Of a DNA stretch of 28,984 nt, positions 1-7,539 are shown piece by piece. The stretch's first letter is position 1. Every line of letters starts with the position of its first letter. The DNA comes from SAR324 cluster bacterium (GTDB taxonomy: Bacteria; SAR324; NAC60-12), in the NCBI GenBank assembly GCA_022448705.1, contig JAKUUF010000003.1:1-28984 (forward strand), in the 5' to 3' direction. Both the position numbers and the translations under genes were made by a program. Under the pieces are notes generated by a model. The model saw only the letters and a program-made list of their open reading frames with translations. It was not told the DNA's origin and did not search any database.

Positions 1-1137
1 CATGTGTAAAAATCTGTTTTTGCCTGTCTCTGAATCCTTGAAACGTATGTTCATCCGTCTAGACTGGTAATCAGTACAGTTAGAGGTGGAAGTTACCTCT
101 CCCCACTTTCCGCGTCCCGGCATCCATGCTTCAAGATCATACTTACGATAAGCAGGACCTCCCAGATCACCGCTGCAGATATTTACCACCTGATATGGAA
201 TCCCGAGGTCCTGATAAATTTGCTCCTCAATTGCGAGCATTTTTTGATGCATTTCTTCAGACTGATCTGGATGGGTGAAGGCAAACATTTCAACTTTAGA
301 AAATTGGTGCACCCTGAATAATCCACGAGATTCCCTGCCTGCAGCTCCTGCTTCCGTGCGATAACAGTGGGAAAAACCGGCATACATAATCGGCAAACGT
401 TCTGGATCCAAAACCTGATCAACAAGCAATCCCCCAAGGGTTATTTCCGCTGTTGCAATCAGGCAAAGGTCAAAATCCTCAACTGAATAAATCTGTGTCT
501 CTTCTCCACGCGGATTGAATCCAATACCATCTAAAATTTGATGACGTGCAAGATCGGGTGTCATGTGTACAGTAAAACCTTCCTTTTGCAGCAAGTCCAG
601 AGCATAATTTGCAAGAGCCAGTTCCAGAAATACTGCCTGGTTTTTGAGGAAATAAAACTTTTGTCCGGAAACTTTTGCCCCGCCATCAAAGTCAATCAGG
701 TCCAGAGCCTCCATCAAATCGACATGGTCTTTTGGCTCAAAATCAAATTCAGGAATTGTCCCCACCTTTCTGATGGGCTGATTGTCTTCATCAGTCAGTC
801 CTTCAGGAGAATCCGGATGTGTGAGGTTTGGTACCTGCTTCAGCAGTTCAAGACGCTGCTCAATCAGTTCACGCAGTAAGGATTCTTTTTCTGCCTCTTT
901 ATCCCTTAACTGCTTGGATTCTTCTATAAGCGGATGTCGTTCCTCGGCTGAAAGATTGCCTTTCATTTTGTTGCTGATGTCGTTTCGAATCTGCCTGAAT
1001 GAATCCACTTCCGTGGTAGTTTGTCTTACCTTTTCATCAAGTTTCAATAATTTTTCAATATCTACATTGACGTTTCTTTTCCGGCAGTTTTCAGCAATTA
1101 ATTCAGGCTGGGAACGAATCAGTTTGAGATCAAGCAT
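1..1137 (-). CDS. serS: Seryl-tRNA synthetase, C-terminus cut off by window edge
   Basis: Cytoplasmic class II synthetase that charges tRNA-Ser with serine. The frame opens at the ATG at 1137-1135 and stays open for 379 codons to the left edge, so about 45-50 residues (class II motif 3) are missing. Visible parts: MLDLKLIRSQPE start typical of SerRS, N-terminal antiparallel coiled-coil arm at about residues 28-105, TAE serine-binding motif at 229-231, and motif 2 around 255-283 with YRTEAGAAGRESRGLFR. The segments YDLEAWMPG (333-341) and NCTDYQSRR (353-361) are also family hallmarks. It lies 115 nt downstream of gatA on the same strand. That gap holds a perfect 9-bp dyad and a possible promoter, so it may be transcribed separately. 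No clear Shine-Dalgarno precedes the ATG. Confidence 0.97.
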   Translation of the reverse strand, partial: MLDLKLIRSQPELIAENCRKRNVNVDIEKLLKLDEKVRQTTTEVDSFRQIRNDISNKMKGNLSAEERHPLIEESKQLRDKEAEKESLLRELIEQRLELLKQVPNLTHPDSPEGLTDEDNQPIRKVGTIPEFDFEPKDHVDLMEALDLIDFDGGAKVSGQKFYFLKNQAVFLELALANYALDLLQKEGFTVHMTPDLARHQILDGIGFNPRGEETQIYSVEDFDLCLIATAEITLGGLLVDQVLDPERLPIMYAGFSHCYRTEAGAAGRESRGLFRVHQFSKVEMFAFTHPDQSEEMHQKMLAIEEQIYQDLGIPYQVVNICSGDLGGPAYRKYDLEAWMPGRGKWGEVTSTSNCTDYQSRRMNIRFKDSETGKNRFLHM

Positions 1138-1163
1138 AAGAAAAGTTTGAAGCTTAAAAAAAG

Positions 1164-1191
1164 GTTAAAGATTTGTGACTAAGCTTATCAA
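1164..1191 (-). promoter_or_regulatory. Possible serS promoter
   Basis: On the minus strand TTGATA (1191-1186) is followed after 16 nt by TTTAAC (1169-1164). This gives a 5' leader of about 20 nt before the serS ATG at 1137. Match to sigma-70 consensus is only moderate, so this is a candidate. Confidence 0.25.
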
Positions 1192-1202
1192 TGGTAAGGC
1201 TG

Positions 1203-1223
1203 TTGAAAATTGAGAATTTTCAA
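1203..1223. repeat. Perfect 9-bp inverted repeat in gatA-serS gap
   Basis: TTGAAAATT, a 3-nt loop GAG, then AATTTTCAA. It lies about 66 nt upstream of the serS start. There is no T-tract directly after it on the minus strand, so it does not look like a simple intrinsic terminator. It could be an operator or leader hairpin. The left half is part of a 12-mer also found upstream of valS. Confidence 0.5.
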
Positions 1224-1252
1224 AACAGTGAAGATATACACAAAGTTTTTGA

Positions 1253-2713
1253 TCAACAAGGTCGTTTTAAATGATAATCAGTTATTTCCTGCAGGGCTGT
1301 TGCAGCACCCAAAACAGCGTGGTCCTGAAAACGTCGCCCCATTAATTGGATACCTACAGGTAATCCATCCTTTGTGGGTCGACCTGGAATTGAAATTGCC
1401 GGAGTACGAGTCAAGTTTGCAATAACACTACAGATATCAGCAAGATACATTGCCAGTGGATCTTCGGATTTTTCACCGAACTTGAATGCGGGAAATGGTG
1501 AAACAGGACCAAGCAAAAAATCAAATTCTTCAAATAGTTTTTCCACCTGATATTCCATCCATGCTCTTACTCGCAGGGCTCTTCCATAATATTGATCATA
1601 ATATCCGGAACTGAGAACAAATGTGCCAAGCATTATTCTACGCTTTACTTCCTCGCCGAATCCTTTTTTTCTGGTAGTCTGGTATAGTGATTTTAATGAC
1701 GGCTTTTCCTGCTCTCTGACACCATAGCGAATTCCGTCAAATCTGCCGAGATTGGAGCTTGCTTCAGCAAATGCCAGGACATAATATGTTGGAATTACAT
1801 ACCTCAAGAACTCAAGCGACCTCCGCTCTACTGCTGCTCCCTGTGTTCTTAGCAATTCGGAAATTTCATTGATACTGTCCACCACTTCCGGATCAACGGA
1901 ATTCTGATCAAAATATTCTTCCGGAAGACAAATTTTTAATTTACTGAGGTCAGCACTTTCATGAGCAGTAGGCAGTTCGATGTTTGCTGAAGTTCCATCA
2001 TTAACGTCGTGTCCGTTAATGATGGAAAAAACATAGCGGCAGTCAGAGGCTCTTTGGGCTAAGCAGCCGATTTGATCCAGAGAAGATCCATAAGCTACAA
2101 GACCATAACGAGAAACTGTACCGTAAGTGGGCTTCAATCCTGTTATTCCGCACATTGATGCAGGTTGCCGAACTGATCCGCCTGTGTCTGAACCCAGTGC
2201 CAAAAGAGCCATTCCAGATGCAACAGAAACAGCTCCACCGCCACTGCTTCCTCCGGGGACTCGTTCAGTGTCCCATGGATTTAGTGTTTTGCCGTACGAT
2301 GAGCCTTCTGTGGATGAGCCCATTGCGAATTCATCCATGTTAGTTGTACCAATAATTATCGCATCTTCCTGTAGTAATTTTTCTACTGTAGTTGCATTAT
2401 ATGGCGAGTGATATTCACGAAGAATCTGGCTTCCGCATGAATTACTTAGCTCCGGGTCATTGATGCAAATGTTGTCTTTGATTGATACTGGAATTCCTGC
2501 AAGTTTACCAACTTTTTGCCCGGAAGAAATTTTCTGATCAATTTTGCCTGCACGAGCCAGTGCGGTTTGAGAAGGCAGCAGACTGAGGAAAACATTTAAC
2601 TGGGAATTATATTGATCAATTCTGGCATAAACTTCCTCCATCAATGATTCTGCACTTATTTTCCCACACTTGATTCCTTCTACCAGATCAACTATAGAAA
2701 GGTCAATCAGCAT
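1253..2713 (-). CDS. gatA: Asp/Glu-tRNA(Asn/Gln) amidotransferase subunit A
   Basis: Amidase subunit of GatCAB. It releases ammonia from glutamine for conversion of Glu-tRNA(Gln) or Asp-tRNA(Asn) to the amidated form. The protein is 486 residues, the normal length. The amidase-signature Ser-cisSer-Lys triad is visible as K79 (SIKDN), S156 in the PGGSSGGG loop and S180 in DTGGSVRQPA. The pattern is the same as in well-studied GatA, shifted by two residues for the serines. It starts 5 nt after the stop of an acyl-CoA-binding protein gene, so the two are almost certainly co-transcribed. gatC, which often precedes gatA, is not here, and neither is gatB, so both must lie elsewhere. Its presence implies the organism lacks GlnRS and/or AsnRS, or uses both routes. 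Confidence 0.97.
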   Translation of the reverse strand: MLIDLSIVDLVEGIKCGKISAESLMEEVYARIDQYNSQLNVFLSLLPSQTALARAGKIDQKISSGQKVGKLAGIPVSIKDNICINDPELSNSCGSQILREYHSPYNATTVEKLLQEDAIIIGTTNMDEFAMGSSTEGSSYGKTLNPWDTERVPGGSSGGGAVSVASGMALLALGSDTGGSVRQPASMCGITGLKPTYGTVSRYGLVAYGSSLDQIGCLAQRASDCRYVFSIINGHDVNDGTSANIELPTAHESADLSKLKICLPEEYFDQNSVDPEVVDSINEISELLRTQGAAVERRSLEFLRYVIPTYYVLAFAEASSNLGRFDGIRYGVREQEKPSLKSLYQTTRKKGFGEEVKRRIMLGTFVLSSGYYDQYYGRALRVRAWMEYQVEKLFEEFDFLLGPVSPFPAFKFGEKSEDPLAMYLADICSVIANLTRTPAISIPGRPTKDGLPVGIQLMGRRFQDHAVLGAATALQEITDYHLKRPC

Positions 2714-2718
2714 TAATT

Positions 2719-2985
2719 TTATCCTGCAGCTTCTTGTTCAAGTTTTTCCACAAGGGAGATATACTCCTGTTTTGCTTCATCATTAGATTTACCCTTTATT
2801 TTGTTCCATGCATCAAACTTTGCACGGCCCTCAAAATCAGCAAAACCAGGCCTATCGCCTGTGACGTCCCCTTCATTGCCTTGTTTGTATAAGGCATAAA
2901 GTTGCAGAAGAATATCATTTGGAGGGCGTTTTGGCAGTTTAGTTGCTCTATCAGCAGCTGATTTAAAATTGTCATCAAGGTTCAT
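2719..2985 (-). CDS. Acyl-CoA-binding protein (ACBP family)
   Basis: Small four-helix cytosolic protein that binds and buffers long-chain acyl-CoA esters. The 88 residues cover the whole family domain. Ligand-binding residues of ACBP can be placed: Y30, Y33, K34 in LQLYALYKQ, K56 in GRAKFDAWNKIKG, and Y75 near the C-terminus. The GDVTGDRPGFADFEGRAK stretch is diagnostic. GGAG sits 5 nt before the ATG, one of the better ribosome sites in the window, and supports this start. ACBP is mainly eukaryotic and patchy in bacteria. Here it is the first gene of a unit with gatA, 5 nt apart, in the slot where gatC is often found. Length is similar to GatC, but the sequence is clearly ACBP. Confidence 0.93.
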   Translation of the reverse strand: MNLDDNFKSAADRATKLPKRPPNDILLQLYALYKQGNEGDVTGDRPGFADFEGRAKFDAWNKIKGKSNDEAKQEYISLVEKLEQEAAG

Positions 2986-3047
2986 GGTGTCTCCATTTCT
3001 TCAAATTGAAAGTTCATCTAAACACTACCAGAGAGACCTTAATATTC

Positions 3048-3065
3048 AACACAAAAACTTGTGTT
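3048..3065. repeat. 7-bp hairpin upstream of the ACBP gene
   Basis: AACACAA, loop AAAC, then TTGTGTT. It lies 63-80 nt upstream of the ACBP start. No T-tract follows on either strand, so an operator or leader hairpin is more likely than a terminator. Confidence 0.4.
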
Positions 3066-3132
3066 ATTCTCCTTTACAGGCCAATTGGAGGCTATTAAAA
3101 TCCTAAATGATCTGACAGGATATTAATGTTTT

Positions 3133-3202
3133 GTTTTAGATTTTGAATCAAATAATCCTGATTTGAATCTTGTTCAATAAATTTTTTTGAATCGGTTTTA
3201 GA
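3133..3202. repeat. Three TTTGAATC direct repeats bounded by GTTTTAGA
   Basis: TTGAATC occurs at 3143-3149, 3163-3169 and 3187-3193, each preceded by T, with start-to-start steps of 20 and 24 nt (about two helical turns). GTTTTAGA occurs at 3133-3140 and again at 3195-3202, bracketing the set. The arrangement resembles a cluster of protein-binding sites between divergent genes. The base composition is AT-rich, so chance cannot be excluded. Confidence 0.35.
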
Positions 3203-3322
3203 AGTCTTTCTTTATGTTGTATTTTTTCAGAGAATTATATGGACGGATTTAAAAATATTATCTAAGGCTAAAAAGCATCTTTTATTTAATAAATGGCAAA
3301 GTGTTATTATGAAAATATAAAT

Positions 3323-3371
3323 TTCGCATGAATCGTGCATTGACAATCCGGATATGTTATCATCATGCGAA
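3323..3371. promoter_or_regulatory. Nested dyad with TTGACA, possible operator of the regulator gene
   Basis: TTCGCATGA (3323-3331) is the exact inverse of TCATGCGAA (3363-3371). Between them lie a consensus -35 hexamer TTGACA (3340-3345) and a near-central palindrome ATCCGGAT (3346-3353). Arm centres are 40 bp apart, about four helical turns. No convincing -10 hexamer lies 16-18 nt after TTGACA, so the promoter reading is weaker than the dyad itself. Confidence 0.35.
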
Positions 3372-3432
3372 TTTAACAGATTAAGAAACAGTCACCACAA
3401 TCTGGCCCCAGCAATGATCAAATAACCTAACA

Positions 3433-3486
3433 ATGAATTCACTAAAGTTAACTCCAAAATCGTCACCAACTGAAAGGACTCAATAA
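3433..3486 (+). CDS. Possible 17-codon leader ORF coupled to the response regulator
   Basis: ATG at 3433 opens a 17-codon frame (MNSLKLTPKSSPTERTQ). Its TAA stop overlaps the regulator ATG by one base (TAATG). The AAAGGA ribosome site of the regulator lies inside this frame, so translation through it could affect regulator initiation. It has no evident Shine-Dalgarno of its own, and an ORF this short can arise by chance. Confidence 0.2.
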   Translation: MNSLKLTPKSSPTERTQ

Positions 3487-4985
3487 TGGTCAGTGAACCC
3501 GTTCTAATAGTGGACGATGAAGTCGAAATGCGCATCGCCATGTCTGAAACTTTGAAGCATTGTGGCTACCCGGTAGAAATATCACACAACGCTATTGATG
3601 CTATTAAGAAATTCAAGCAAAACAATTATTCCCTGGTCATAACTGACATGACTATGCCGAAACGCAGTGGACTGGAACTGCTTAAAGATATCAAATCCAT
3701 TGCACCTGCCAAGCCTGTGATTATGGCTACCGCATACGGAACAGTGGAAACAGCAGTTGAGGCTATGAAACACGGGGCTTTCGATTATATTAAAAAACCA
3801 ATCAATTTTGATTCATTCCAGTTTATAGTTCAGCAGGCTTTGAATTACGAAGGCATGACCGGAAGTGTTTCGATTGATGTAGAAAGCAAGAAATCAAATT
3901 CAAAACCGGTTGATTTGAGCAAGGAAATTGTAACAGAGAATCAAACAATGCAATCCTTGCTTAAAGTTGCCAGAAATGTGGCGAAAAGCAAATCGACTAT
4001 GTTGATTCAAAGTGAAAGCGGAACAGGAAAGGAATTGCTGGCATCATATATACATGATAATTCTGACCGTTCAAAAAGGCCATTTGTGGCAGTAAACTGT
4101 GCGGCACTTCCGGACACATTGCTGGAAAGTGAACTTTTCGGACATGCAAAAGGTTCTTTTACCGGAGCAACGCAAGACTATCGTGGGAAATTCGAACAAG
4201 CACACACTGGTACAATTCTTTTGGATGAGATCAGCGAAATGGCTTTACCGCTGCAGGCAAAATTGCTTCGTGTACTACAGGAATATCAAGTCGACAAAGT
4301 AGGAGGGAAAGAACCTATTCCAGTTGATGTAAGAGTGATTGCCACCACAAACCAGAATTTGCTGGGAATGATTGATAATGGTAAGTTTCGAGAGGATTTG
4401 TATTTTCGTTTAAATGTTATTCCTCTTGCACTTCCTCCTTTACGGGACAGGATGGACGATGTACCTGTACTGGTTAAACATTTTGTTGAAAAACACTCCA
4501 AGATCAACAATCGCAAATGTCCTGCTGTTAGCCGTGAAACCTTAAATATTCTCACTAATTATCATTGGAGAGGTAATGTTAGAGAATTGGAGAATGTAAT
4601 GGAGCGTGCTATGCTCCTATGTGATGGTGAAGAGATTCAGCCAAACCACCTGCTCATGTCTTCCCAACTTGGGGAGACTTCCATAAATGCGGATTTAGCT
4701 TCTATAACAGCGTCAAAAACAAAAAGTTCAAAGTCGGTAGCAGGTAAAAAAGAATCAACTGTTACTGATTATCAAAATTCTCAAGATAGCTCCGGCCTTG
4801 GAATTGAAGTGGGAATGTCGATGAAGGAGGCAGAAAAACGCTTTATTTTTAAAACACTTCATGAGACCAAAGGAAACCGGACGCATGCCGCAAAAACGTT
4901 AGGTATAAGCATTAGGACTTTGAGAAATAAACTCAATGAATATCGTGAAGAAGTTGGTGAATTAGAGCTGGAAGCAGAAGATTGA
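3486..4985 (+). CDS. Sigma-54-dependent response regulator (NtrC family)
   Basis: Two-component transcription activator that remodels sigma-54 RNA polymerase at the DNA. The protein is 499 residues. Receiver domain at about 1-118: acidic pocket D10-D11, phospho-acceptor D54 (VITDMTMP), T82 and K104. AAA+ domain at about 145-380: Walker A SESGTGKE (176-183), sigma-54 contact loop GSFTGA (223-228), Walker B TILLDE (243-248), arginine-finger region FREDLYFRLN (301-310). Fis-type helix-turn-helix at about 462-487, after a flexible Ser/Lys-rich linker (about 400-440). The ATG is preceded by AAAGGA at good spacing. No histidine kinase is adjacent, so the partner and regulon are unknown. The C-terminus (IRTLRNKLNEYRE) resembles flagellar-type members such as FlgR/FlbD, a weak hint only. 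rsgA follows 22 nt later. Confidence 0.95.
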   Translation: MVSEPVLIVDDEVEMRIAMSETLKHCGYPVEISHNAIDAIKKFKQNNYSLVITDMTMPKRSGLELLKDIKSIAPAKPVIMATAYGTVETAVEAMKHGAFDYIKKPINFDSFQFIVQQALNYEGMTGSVSIDVESKKSNSKPVDLSKEIVTENQTMQSLLKVARNVAKSKSTMLIQSESGTGKELLASYIHDNSDRSKRPFVAVNCAALPDTLLESELFGHAKGSFTGATQDYRGKFEQAHTGTILLDEISEMALPLQAKLLRVLQEYQVDKVGGKEPIPVDVRVIATTNQNLLGMIDNGKFREDLYFRLNVIPLALPPLRDRMDDVPVLVKHFVEKHSKINNRKCPAVSRETLNILTNYHWRGNVRELENVMERAMLLCDGEEIQPNHLLMSSQLGETSINADLASITASKTKSSKSVAGKKESTVTDYQNSQDSSGLGIEVGMSMKEAEKRFIFKTLHETKGNRTHAAKTLGISIRTLRNKLNEYREEVGELELEAED

Positions 4986-5007
4986 TCTACGTCATCTCCG
5001 GTAAAAA

Positions 5008-5904
5008 TTGCCTCAAATAGGAACTGTCATCAGGCGCACCAAAAATTTCTACTACGTAGATATTGGTGAGTCAGAGCCCAGACTGTGCCACATCAGAGCA
5101 AACCTTTTTCATGGAAATCCTAAAACAAATTTAGTTGCAGTTGGAGATCAAGTAGAAATTGACACTGCTGATGCCGGTAAGGCGGGATGGATTTTAAAAA
5201 TGCTGCCCCGTCGTACAATGCTTTCCCGGCGTCAGAGTACTGATTCTCCAGAACAGGTTCTTGCAAGCAATGCAGACAAAGTGCTAGTGGTAGCCTCCCT
5301 TCGCAGTCCCCCGTTTCGCAACGGACTGGTTGATCGCTTCTTTGTGGCAGGATCATGTGGAGGTCTTGAAAATGTGCTCATTCTCAGCAAAGCAGATTTA
5401 TCAACTGAAGAAGAAATTGCTTCAATAAAGAATCTGTATCTTTCCCTCGGTTACAACATTTTAGTTACAAGTGTTCCTGAATCCAGAGGCATGGATTCGT
5501 TGCGTGAACTGCTGCATCACCATACTTCAGTTCTTTGTGGACATTCAGGCGTAGGGAAATCATCTCTGATAAAGGCTCTTTATCCTCATTGGAAAATTCG
5601 TATCGGTGATGTAAGCAGTAAATCCGGTAAAGGTCGCCACATCACAAGAATGGCAGAAATGTACAGGCTTCCTTCAGGCGGATTTATTGTGGACACTCCA
5701 GGAATTCGCGAATTCCAGCCAACTGTTGCACCGGATGAACTTGATACACATTTTGTAGAATTCGTGCCGTATCTTGGGAAATGCCGATTCAAAGGCTGTA
5801 CTCACCGTCATGAACCCCAATGCGCAATTAAAGAAGCGTATGCCTCAGAAAAAATTACGGAGAAAAGATACAAAAGTTACCTGTCAATTTACGAGTCACT
5901 TTAA
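5008..5904 (+). CDS. rsgA: Ribosome small-subunit-dependent GTPase A
   Basis: Circularly permuted GTPase that checks late 30S subunit assembly. An N-terminal OB-fold (about 1-65) precedes the G domain. G motifs appear in permuted order: LSKAD (126-130, G4), GHSGVGKSS (178-186, P-loop), GRHIT (209-213) and DTPG (229-232). The zinc knuckle follows as C259, C264, H266, C272, in the family pattern CRFKGCTH...C. Length (298 aa) is normal. The start is TTG: an in-frame stop (5002-5004) lies one codon upstream, the next Met is beyond the OB-fold start, and the family homology begins at about residue 4. No good Shine-Dalgarno is seen, so expression may depend on coupling with the regulator gene ending 22 nt upstream. 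Confidence 0.95.
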   Translation: MPQIGTVIRRTKNFYYVDIGESEPRLCHIRANLFHGNPKTNLVAVGDQVEIDTADAGKAGWILKMLPRRTMLSRRQSTDSPEQVLASNADKVLVVASLRSPPFRNGLVDRFFVAGSCGGLENVLILSKADLSTEEEIASIKNLYLSLGYNILVTSVPESRGMDSLRELLHHHTSVLCGHSGVGKSSLIKALYPHWKIRIGDVSSKSGKGRHITRMAEMYRLPSGGFIVDTPGIREFQPTVAPDELDTHFVEFVPYLGKCRFKGCTHRHEPQCAIKEAYASEKITEKRYKSYLSIYESL

Positions 5905-5922
5905 AAGTAAAATTTAAGAAGG

Positions 5923-6954
5923 CTAATTCCCACTAATCATCTTCCTGATTTTAGCAAACTGTTTTTTTGCATTAGTATTTTTGGATGAATGTGATTCCGT
6001 CTGAAAGCTTTTGTCTTTAATGATCGATGACGGAACCTCAGTCGAGTTTCCTAGCACAACAGTTCGTAAACGAATTTGTTCTAAATCAAGCTCATGCTTT
6101 AGAGCAAAGCCTATCCGCTGTATTACATCCCTCAACTCTGGAAGCTTTTGATGCAGATTCTGCAACAGCCAATCTGCTCCTGGAGTGCGTTTTAATAAAT
6201 CCATTTCTTCTTTTGAATTGACATAAAGTACCAACACAGCATGTCCCCTTGAAACTCTATGCAGAAAGGCAGGAGAACAGCGCAGATGAACTTCGGGCGG
6301 TGTTACTATATGCCAGTCTTTTGCCAGCAAGCCGACATGTTGCTGGTCAAATTGCGTTTGGCCCAGATCACCAACATGACATTGTATGTTATTCAGTTTT
6401 AATTCTGGTAACAGCCGATTAAACATGCGAAGATAAGCCTCAGTTTCAAAGCGGAGCGCCTGAGCTATTCCACCGTCATATACAGTCAGGTGCAAAATAG
6501 TCTGATGGGGCTTAAAGTGAAGTTTCTGTCCCAAAAACTCAAGTTCTTCTGAAGACAAGGTACGTTTTAGAATCTTTTGAAGCCTGGCTTTAATTTGTTT
6601 CAAATGTTTGAATGTTTCGCCATTTAATTTTTTAAGGGCATTCAAAATGTCAGTATGACTGTTTGCTTTTAAGCATTCTTGAATAACATTATTGTTAACT
6701 GTAAATTGACTGAGTACAGAAATGTTGCGTGGATAGGAGTTCTTTGCTAAAAAAGCATCAACTTCTTCAAACCACAATTTTCGGAGTTTAACTAAATAAA
6801 GCAAATGTTTTTGTCCTGCAGCTTCAAATATTGCACTGAGGATATTCAGTGTATTTCCATAAGGTTTGTTTCCTGTTGAACTTTGGTAATGAATTGTACG
6901 AAGAAAATGCGTTACCAAATTGTTATCTTGTTTTTGATGAGTTAGAATAGCCAT
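5923..6954 (-). CDS. DUF721/DciA-like protein with apparent duplicated C-terminal module
   Basis: 343 residues, cytosolic and basic, with no signal peptide. Residues about 36-78 (LSAIFEAAGQKH...LWFEEVDAFLAKNSYP) look like the N-terminal half of DUF721/DciA, the family containing the replicative-helicase loader DciA. The usual second half (a strand, then a helix with A-x-x-L-R) comes only after about 75 extra residues, at 152-196 (LTVYDGGIAQALRFETEAYL...LLPEL). A similar pattern recurs at 239-286 (VLVLYVNSKEEMDLLK...KLPELRDVIQRIG). DUF721 proteins are typically about 100-160 aa, so this one is roughly twice the usual size. The C-terminal tail (about 310-343) is Ser/Lys-rich and probably disordered. 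It is convergent with rsgA (18 nt gap) and divergent from yqgE (32 nt gap). Family assignment is by pattern and tentative. Confidence 0.6.
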   Translation of the reverse strand: MAILTHQKQDNNLVTHFLRTIHYQSSTGNKPYGNTLNILSAIFEAAGQKHLLYLVKLRKLWFEEVDAFLAKNSYPRNISVLSQFTVNNNVIQECLKANSHTDILNALKKLNGETFKHLKQIKARLQKILKRTLSSEELEFLGQKLHFKPHQTILHLTVYDGGIAQALRFETEAYLRMFNRLLPELKLNNIQCHVGDLGQTQFDQQHVGLLAKDWHIVTPPEVHLRCSPAFLHRVSRGHAVLVLYVNSKEEMDLLKRTPGADWLLQNLHQKLPELRDVIQRIGFALKHELDLEQIRLRTVVLGNSTEVPSSIIKDKSFQTESHSSKNTNAKKQFAKIRKMISGN

Positions 6955-6986
6955 TAATATACTTTTCTTCTGCTGAAAAAAACTTT

Positions 6987-7538
6987 ATGAAAAACAGTGA
7001 AGTTCCCGGTATCCTGATAGCAATGCCCACCCTTGACGGAACTTTTTTTGAAAAATCAGTAATTCTTTTATGCAATTATGACGAAGAGGGAGCATTTGGC
7101 CTTGTAATGAATCATCCTTCCAAAACAAAAGTTAAAGAGGTTTTATCTGATGAAATGCAGAACAATTCCGCATTTGATGTTCCTTTACTGGTTGGAGGGC
7201 CTGTGCAACCTGAATCATTCTGGGCGGTGCACAGCTCAGATTTTTCAGTTAAAGAAACAACTGTTCTTTCTAAAGAAATCCATTTAAGTTCTGCCCAGGA
7301 TATCCTTAATTCTCTTGCTGAAGGAAATAAGGTGAAATCCTATCACTTCGGCAGCGGATACTCAGGCTGGGGTGCTGGACAACTTGACCGGGAAATCCAG
7401 GAAGAATCATGGTGGCTCGGTCCGCTTGATGAATCCCTGCTCTTAAATTTAGATTATGAGCTGCGCTGGGAAACAACAATGAACAATCTTGGTTTTGACC
7501 CCCTGACTACAGCATTTACTCAAACCGGTTTGGTCTGA
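6987..7538 (+). CDS. yqgE: YqgE/AlgH family protein (DUF179)
   Basis: 183-residue cytosolic protein of the YqgE/AlgH family. It is widespread in Gram-negative bacteria, has a known fold and a poorly defined role (once linked to alginate regulation). Family marks are PGILIAMPTLDGTFFEKSVILL near the N-terminus, GAFGLVMNHPS (38-48), LVGGPV (68-73) and the highly conserved GYSGWGAGQLDREI (124-137) followed by SWW. Length is normal. It is transcribed alone: divergent from the DUF721-like gene by 32 nt and convergent with aroB, whose stop lies 1 nt away. No clear Shine-Dalgarno precedes the ATG. Confidence 0.95.
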   Translation: MKNSEVPGILIAMPTLDGTFFEKSVILLCNYDEEGAFGLVMNHPSKTKVKEVLSDEMQNNSAFDVPLLVGGPVQPESFWAVHSSDFSVKETTVLSKEIHLSSAQDILNSLAEGNKVKSYHFGSGYSGWGAGQLDREIQEESWWLGPLDESLLLNLDYELRWETTMNNLGFDPLTTAFTQTGLV

Positions 7539-7539
7539 A

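Larger units (their letters stand above)
2986..3485. other. 500-base gene-free divergent region
   Basis: Region between the ACBP-gatA unit (minus) and the sigma-54 regulator (plus). It is very AT-rich and has no ORF of useful size except a 17-codon one abutting the regulator. It holds a 7-bp hairpin (3048-3065), three TTTGAATC copies with flanking GTTTTAGA repeats (3133-3202), and a 9-bp dyad around a TTGACA box and an ATCCGGAT palindrome (3323-3371). I found no tRNA and no known riboswitch. Confidence 0.7.

Noticed and set aside
538..1150. Plus-strand ORFs of 113 and 122 codons
   Set aside because: They lie antisense to serS, whose minus-strand frame matches SerRS motif by motif, and their translations look like no protein family.
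2719..2985. GatC, expected next to gatA
   Set aside because: Length and position fit, but the sequence has the ACBP ligand residues and the LYKQ...GDV...RPG...AKFDAWN pattern.
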